Assembly: GCF_031755915.1 (NCBI RefSeq) | Contig: NC_083382.1 | Location: forward strand, 5,518,001-5,582,000 | Direction of reading: 5' to 3' | DNA length: 64,000 nt | Source of the DNA: Ziziphus jujuba | Lineage: Eukaryota; Streptophyta; Magnoliopsida; Rosales; Rhamnaceae | In this document: positions 59,023-64,000 of the stretch, piece by piece | How positions within the stretch are numbered: the stretch's first letter is position 1 | How the letters are laid out: the number at the start of each line of letters is the position of its first letter | Notes under the pieces: generated by a model | Seen by the model: the letters and a program-made list of their open reading frames with translations, nothing else | What the model was told of the DNA's origin: nothing | Databases searched by the model: none | Translations under genes and position numbers: made by a program

Positions 59023-59594
59023 TGTTAAAGTTGGGCCTAGGCCCACAAGTGTGAATGATTTGGGTTTTCGGTTGTTGAGTTTTTTTATAATAATTTTTAT
59101 TTAAATCAAATAATATTTTTGATAATAGTGGGAGAGAGTTTTACGGGAGAATAACTCCTTGGTGAGAGTTTGAAGGTTGCACGTACTGCAACGTTCTTTT
59201 CAATTTTTATTTTTGGAAGGAAATACAATAAAAAAATTGAGGAAAAAAAGGGTTTTTTCATAGTTTAACGAAATAATAAAAAAAAAAACAGTGGTAAAGT
59301 GAAGATACACAGAGAGTTCGAAGAGAAAAGCTTCAAAGGTACTGAATCTGAAAGCTTTTGTAGCCGTTGTATCATGGGAGACGTTTGCTACAAAACTCCT
59401 GCACCGGTGGGCGTAAAACGTCTTAAGGACATTGTGGTATCACACAGGCCTCGGTTAACCTTTCTAGAAAGCAGATCAATTTCAAGGACCTACAGGTTCT
59501 AAAATGCTTTATTTATTTTATATTTATTTTATTTATTTTGTATTAAATTGTCCACATGTATTTATATATATTTATATATGATATTTTCCCAACA
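59023..59594 (+). repeat. 3' LTR of the Copia element (572 bp)
   Basis: Direct copy of the 5' LTR, longer by small indels in A-rich and TTTAT-rich tracts. Contains the intact GTAAAACGTCTTAAG at 59413-59427. Confidence 0.95.
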
Positions 59595-59599
59595 GATCT
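59595..59599. repeat. Copia target-site duplication, right copy
   Basis: GATCT, identical to 52667-52671. Confidence 0.9.
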
Positions 59600-59919
59600 T
59601 TACTTCTTTAGGTCAGGTTAAATTTCTGCGCATTATCTTCCCAAAATAATAATGGTATTATGACTTTTGATGCAATAAAAAGAATAATGAACGTTAAATA
59701 AATGTTTGGTGAAGTAGTTAATGGAAATGACTAAAAAGACACTTTATTTTTAATAAGCCAATCCTTATGTCATATTCATAAACTAGAAGATTACTTATTA
59801 AACAAGCTAAGATTACTTTTCATGTTCAGCTTCTATAAATATTTAATTGAGTTATTTTTAGATATTACCCTTTTACTTTTTTAGTGCACCTTATAGTTAT
59901 ACACACATAAATATTTATC

Positions 59920-59950
<31 letters not shown>

Positions 59951-60195
59951 GCATTACTGACATATATAGAATCAAATTAACCAATAAGTTCATAAAAAAA
60001 TGGAGGCCAGATTATTATTACAACTACAGTATATGCTTTCTCACAACCCACATGATTGATATAACAAGAAGTAGGCGGATACTGATATAAATCACTCACT
60101 TTTCTTGCCTAAACTAAATTTATGAAGGTTTTGATGCTCCAAACCTTGCCGGCTTGCCCTATACAACAACAGTAGGAAAAACAGATCCATGCCAT
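59600..60195. other. Intergenic region between Copia and CAR E
   Basis: AT-rich; contains a (TA)n tract at about 59921-59944 and the 3' flank of CAR E. No gene. Confidence 0.6.
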
Positions 60196-61603
60196 CTACA
60201 AATGCATAGCACCAGGGATATCAATCCACTGTAGCTGAAGTTCTATTTCCCCACATTCAACATTTCTGAGTCTGAGAACCATGTTTTGGACAACTTTTCC
60301 ATTGGAGAAGACAATGGAGCTCTCTTCTGCTAGACAGTTCTGCCTGTTTGGTCTTACTTTTGAAATTATTGTTCCATCAGGGAGACCTTCCAATCGCATT
60401 GATATTACTTTGAGAAATGGACAAATATCAAACTCTGCATCACCCAGTTTGTCATCGAAAGAGAATGTGTCTCTGTCATACACAAACTGCAATCAAATTG
60501 AAATGAAAATTGTCATTAAAATGTGCGTATAAATGGAAAGATCGAAAAGGGTTTTGATTCTTTGCGCTTTGGATATATTGAGATTTTGATACTTACCAGC
60601 TTGATTGGGATATTTGGATCTGATATTGAAAGAGTTAAAAGTTCATTCCACTCTGGATTCACATTCCTCTTCACCACACGAGTCTTCAACTTCTGTATTT
60701 AACACAATCAGAGAATTCAAACAAAACATTAGTTTTATTTATTTTTATTTTTTTATTTTTTTCCAAATGAAAGAAAATATCAAGATCCAAGTTCCTCTTT
60801 TTGTTCATGATTTTGGGTATTACAGAATATGCATAGGGGGTTGAAACGTTCGCTTGGGTTTTGAATAAAATTCAATTAGTTATACTTATATGGCAAAATT
60901 TTAAAGCATTATCCCTTGGAGACTTTCAGATTAGTTGGCTATTTTTTATTTTGTTGTTAATGAAGAATTTTTTATTTTTTATTTTTTATTTTTTTTGGGG
61001 GGTAAGGTTTTGAAAACAGATAATATGAGAGTTTGTAGCCAAGGCTTTGTGTACTTGATAAGTGGAAAATAATTTTTTTTTTTTTCATAAAAGTAAAAGA
61101 TTCTATATTTATTGCTGATTTGAAGTGTACCACAGAAAGCAAGAGATTTAACCCACTAAAATAATATATTTTTAGCCTTGTCTAGAAGAAAGATTTGGAA
61201 CCCAATTTGTAAACTAACAAAATCCCTGGTACCATAAATCTCAGTACAACCAACCCCAACCAAACAAAACCCAATACCCTAAAAACCAAAAAACCAAGCT
61301 CCCAGAAACCAAATTGATGCAAGCAATGCAAGAACAAAAACAAACAAACAGCTTTACTAAAATCCCAAAGAGAAAAATACCATTTAAGCCAAAATAAACC
61401 GAAGACCTTACAAACATCAAAATCCAAGCACTCAATAACCCATATTGATCCAACAAATGCATGACAGAAAACGAAAAGAAAAGCCACATTACCTGCTTGC
61501 CCATCTTGACAATAACATAGGGATCACTGCTTCTCATATCTCTAACAGCAAGATTAACTCCTCTTTGGATGTGAATTCTTAAAAGACCCAAAATTTTCTC
61601 CAT
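60196..61603 (-). CDS. CAR E: C2-domain ABA-related protein
   Basis: Exons 61493-61603, 60597-60692 and 60196-60486; introns 800 and 110 bp, phase 0, GT-AG. 165 residues, starting MEKILGLLRIHIQRGVNLAVRDMRSSDPYVIVKMGKQ. Exon 2 has NVNPEWNELLTLSISDPNIP, with the same Leu as CAR D. Exon 3 is FVYDRDTFSFDDKLGDAEFDI (Leu for the usual Met in DDKMG), then NCLAEES and GEIELQLQW, ending GAMHL instead of GSRG/GSKG. Calcium-loop Asp residues are present. Closest to CAR D; the pair was separated by the Copia insertion. Predicted role as for the other CARs. Confidence 0.93.
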
Positions 61604-61781
61604 TCAACCAAAGCTTAGATCTTTTAATCACAGAATTGGAACAAGAACCAACTAAATTCCCGAGGAAGCAAAGAAGCTTTTGGGTTTTTGTTCTTGGATC
61701 TAAAAGCCTCAGACTCTCTCCGGTGAACAGTGAAGTGGAGGATATCAGTTTGCAATGTGAGAAACTTTACCTTTCATTCCA

Positions 61782-61788
61782 TTTTATA
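61782..61788 (-). promoter_or_regulatory. Candidate TATA box of CAR E
   Basis: TATAAAA on the minus strand, 180 bp upstream of the ATG at 61603, matching the spacing in CAR B. Confidence 0.5.
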
Positions 61789-63230
61789 GAGCCTCATATA
61801 TATATATATATAAAATATTAAATAATAAAAATTTGTTACACTTATTAAATGTGATGAAATTTGGTGCAGCTGGGACCCATTTCCACTCGCTTTTGCTTTA
61901 TCCTTTTCTTGATGGAAATTTGGGCACAATAAGTTTGACTTGAGAGGAACAGGAAGAAACAGCCGTTGCTAATCCGGGTCCGGTTTTATCCGGTTGGACG
62001 CATGATATTGACCATCTTGTGAAGCCTCTAGCCGGCTTTCTTTTACTTTTATTTTTATTTAAACTCTTTTTCTTATTAAGGTCAATATTACAAAGATTAA
62101 TATATATTTTTTTAATGATTATACATCTGTTTAGCATTTTTAATAATTAGATTTTAAAATATAAAGATTATAAAAAACAAACCATATTTTAATTGACTGG
62201 TCAAAAAGTATTTTATGTGACCATTGCTCCACATAACATACATATTATGGTATCAAATTACACTTATCTCTTGCCATATGTTTTCAACTAAAAGCTATAA
62301 ATGTTAAAATAATATATTCTTTAACTTTCTATTTCTTTATGTCTCTTTGTTTTCTTTCAAAGTTAGTCAAAGATCTTTATGCATCCAAGTTCTCTAAGAT
62401 ACATAAAAATGAAAAAAATAAACATATATGGTTGACGAGAACTTCCACGGCCGGCGCGAACGAGAACCCAACACGCGTTGCCACCAAGAAATTCCCCAAC
62501 CTTTGTCGCTGCTGAGGAGAACCGCAGCCCTATAGCCGCCGAGACCACCGTTACGAGTTGGAAACATGAAAACCTGTTTCTTGGAGACAAAACATTGGGG
62601 TGTTTATGGAACAATGCGGGGTTTCAATGGGAACCAGAGTTAAAGACTCTCCCACTTGATGCATCACTTTGCCACGAAACCACATGGCTCTGCCTCTCCA
62701 CATCATTGAAGAGATTGGAAACCCATTAATCAACTCCTGTAGACACTGCTAGAGGAGTGGTATGATTTTTTTCTTTTTTTATTTTTTTAAATCTTTGACT
62801 GCTGAATTGCATTTATTTTTTTGGGTTTTTGTTCTTGTTTTTGTTTTTTTGTTTGTTTGTTTATGGCCCCATTTGGTTGTGAGTTGGTGGTCATACGGAC
62901 CCTCATCCCACCTTAGAATTTCAACCTGGGTATAGATTTATGATGGGGGCAATTGGCACAATTATAGTATTATAAGTCTAAATAGTTTTAAGTACCATTG
63001 TTGCTTTCTTTAAAATATATATTATTCTGCCTCCCTTATTTTTTCATAAATAACAAATATTATGTTCAGCTTTAAAAAAAAAAAAAAATGATAGGTCTCA
63101 AATTGTAAAAAAGATAGTATGTTATGGTTTGAAATTTGCATTTCATATTATGTGCTTCTAATACAATAAACTGTATTTCATATTATGTGCTTCGTCTTTC
63201 CCTTAATCATTTTGAATTTGTTACAATAAC
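61789..63230. other. Upstream region of CAR E, no gene recognised
   Basis: The segment at about 62440-62750 is GC-richer than its surroundings and open over 83 codons on the plus strand, but I recognise no family and see no second exon. The segment at about 62930-63240 resembles the region upstream of CAR D (52330-52620). Confidence 0.5.
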
Positions 63231-63960
63231 TCAGGAAAGGCATATGAAAATCCACAAATGCTTCAGAGCAGGCAAAGGTGGAGAACATGCATTTTTCACA
63301 TGCATTTTTTGTTTGGCAGAGAGACTAAAATTAAAAGCTCCAAGACGCAAGTCCTTGAGAATAGGGCATCCGGAAATTAGCTTTTGAACTGAATAATCAT
63401 GATAATGTAGCATATTTAACAAGCAGATAGCTTTCAAAGAGGGAAGGCTTACAGGAAAACTGATTGCTAACTCCATTCTTTTCAGTGTAAGGTGGGTTAA
63501 CCAAGTAGTAGGAACTTGTGCTCTGTTCGATACAGAGATATATCTAAACTCCTTTCAAATTACCTTGGACAACATTCCTCAGCCAATCATCTATTTTTCC
63601 ACTAACATCGTGTACAAAAAGTCCCATTTGAGCGTCCACGTCCACCTTAAATCCAGTTATACATGTATCTGCAGAAAACTTGGAAGAAAGATTGCGGTGT
63701 TTCAAATAGTTGCTCACAAACTCAATGAAGAACATGCTCCTTCTGTCTAACATCTTTTGGAAAGTTACATCCTTCTTGAAGTCTTGGAAATATAATACAG
63801 GTATATAAATCCACATGTGTCTCCAGTGCTTCCAAAGAATGCTCATTCAAATAGCATAAAAGGTTGGAAGGAATGAGAGGATGTGATGAATGAGAGGATC
63901 AGGTAATTCTCATATTAAGTCTACATCCATGGGACAATGCTTCTTTGCTTCTTTTGTTGC
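63231..63960 (-). pseudogene. F-box/LRR (FBD-type) protein pseudogene
   Basis: On the minus strand a start-like ATGGCAACAAAAGAAGC lies at about 63962. It is followed by an F-box segment ELPDPLIHHILSFLPT (about 63860-63907), then SILWKHWRHMW (63844 leftward) and the LRR part with LPSLKAICLLNM, SGCPILKDLRL and LPALKHLWIF, ending at 63231. Three lesions: TGA just before the ELPD segment (about 63910), TGA just before MSILW (about 63849) where an Arg codon is expected, and a one-base shift near 63550 that separates the two long open frames. Intact relatives are SCF ubiquitin-ligase substrate receptors. The gene may continue leftward in degraded form. Confidence 0.8.
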
Positions 63961-64000
63961 CATAATTATGAACAGGATTTTTGTCCTTCCTTCTCAATAT

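Larger units (their letters stand above)
52672..59594 (+). mobile_element. Complete but inactive Ty1/Copia LTR retrotransposon, 6.9 kb
   Basis: LTRs at 52672-53228 and 59023-59594 begin TGTTA and end CCCAACA, with a perfect GATCT duplication outside. The domain order gag, protease, integrase, RT, RNase H (integrase before RT) defines Copia. A G-rich purine tract (59014-59022) precedes the 3' LTR. No TGG-starting tRNA primer site follows the 5' LTR; the position instead holds a reverse complement of an LTR motif. The 1.2-kb leader holds an ACGT-box array. The coding region carries stops, frameshifts and a changed catalytic residue. The insertion lies between CAR D and CAR E. Confidence 0.96.

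Noticed and set aside
62478..62729. 83-codon plus-strand frame in a GC-richer patch
   Set aside because: No recognisable domain, no splice partners, no paralogue in the window. Kept only as a note in the upstream region of CAR E.
1..64000. CRISPR arrays, operons, prokaryotic promoters, tRNA and rRNA genes
   Set aside because: The sequence is plant nuclear DNA with spliced genes; no spaced repeat array and no cloverleaf or rRNA sequence was recognised. A tRNA scan was not possible here.

Overview
This is nuclear DNA from a flowering plant, very probably a eudicot. The evidence is AT-rich DNA full of (TA)n microsatellites, spliced genes with GT-AG introns, plant-specific families (major latex proteins, C2-domain ABA-related proteins) and plant transposon types (Copia, non-autonomous LTR element, LINE, hAT, hAT-type MITE). 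The species cannot be named from the sequence alone.

Layout. (1) About 2.6-25 kb is a cluster of four intact two-exon MLP/Bet v 1-fold genes on the + strand (starts at 2713, 6822, 18999 and 23953). It also holds a broken MLP exon 2 (about 21556) and an MLP-type upstream region with no gene behind it (about 16920-17380). The cluster is invaded by a 949-bp hAT derivative with an 8-bp target duplication (3724-4672), a 5'-truncated LINE with an 18-bp target duplication (8441-10946), a 5.3-kb decayed hAT element carrying a BED-finger transposase relic (11457-16785) with a probable solo LTR inside it, and a 974-bp hAT-type MITE (21819-22792). (2) 25203-29793 is a non-autonomous LTR retrotransposon with two 969-bp LTRs and no gag or pol. 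(3) 30.9-39.4 kb alternates two intronless UFD1-like genes (30896-31777 on -, 35632-36552 on +) with two three-exon CAR genes on -. A third, broken UFD1 copy lies at about 20936-21545 inside the MLP cluster, fused to the MLP exon fragment. (4) 46.0-61.6 kb holds three more CAR genes on -. A complete but inactivated Copia element (52672-59594, perfect 5-bp target duplication) sits between the fourth and fifth. (5) The right edge (63231-63960, -) is an F-box/LRR pseudogene.

How the genes may relate. MLPs have the Bet v 1 fold that the PYR/PYL ABA receptors also use. CAR proteins are membrane-binding C2 proteins that recruit PYR/PYL receptors. UFD1 is a ubiquitin-binding cofactor of CDC48. All three families have expanded locally by tandem or segmental duplication, with shared promoters, introns and flanks visible by eye. 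A functional link between them is inference only.

The most unusual signal is in the Copia element. The primer-binding position just inside its 5' LTR has no TGG tRNA match. It carries instead a 15-nt sequence that is the exact reverse complement of a motif inside the element's own LTR, which suggests self-priming. Its leader also carries an array of about 15 ACGT boxes.
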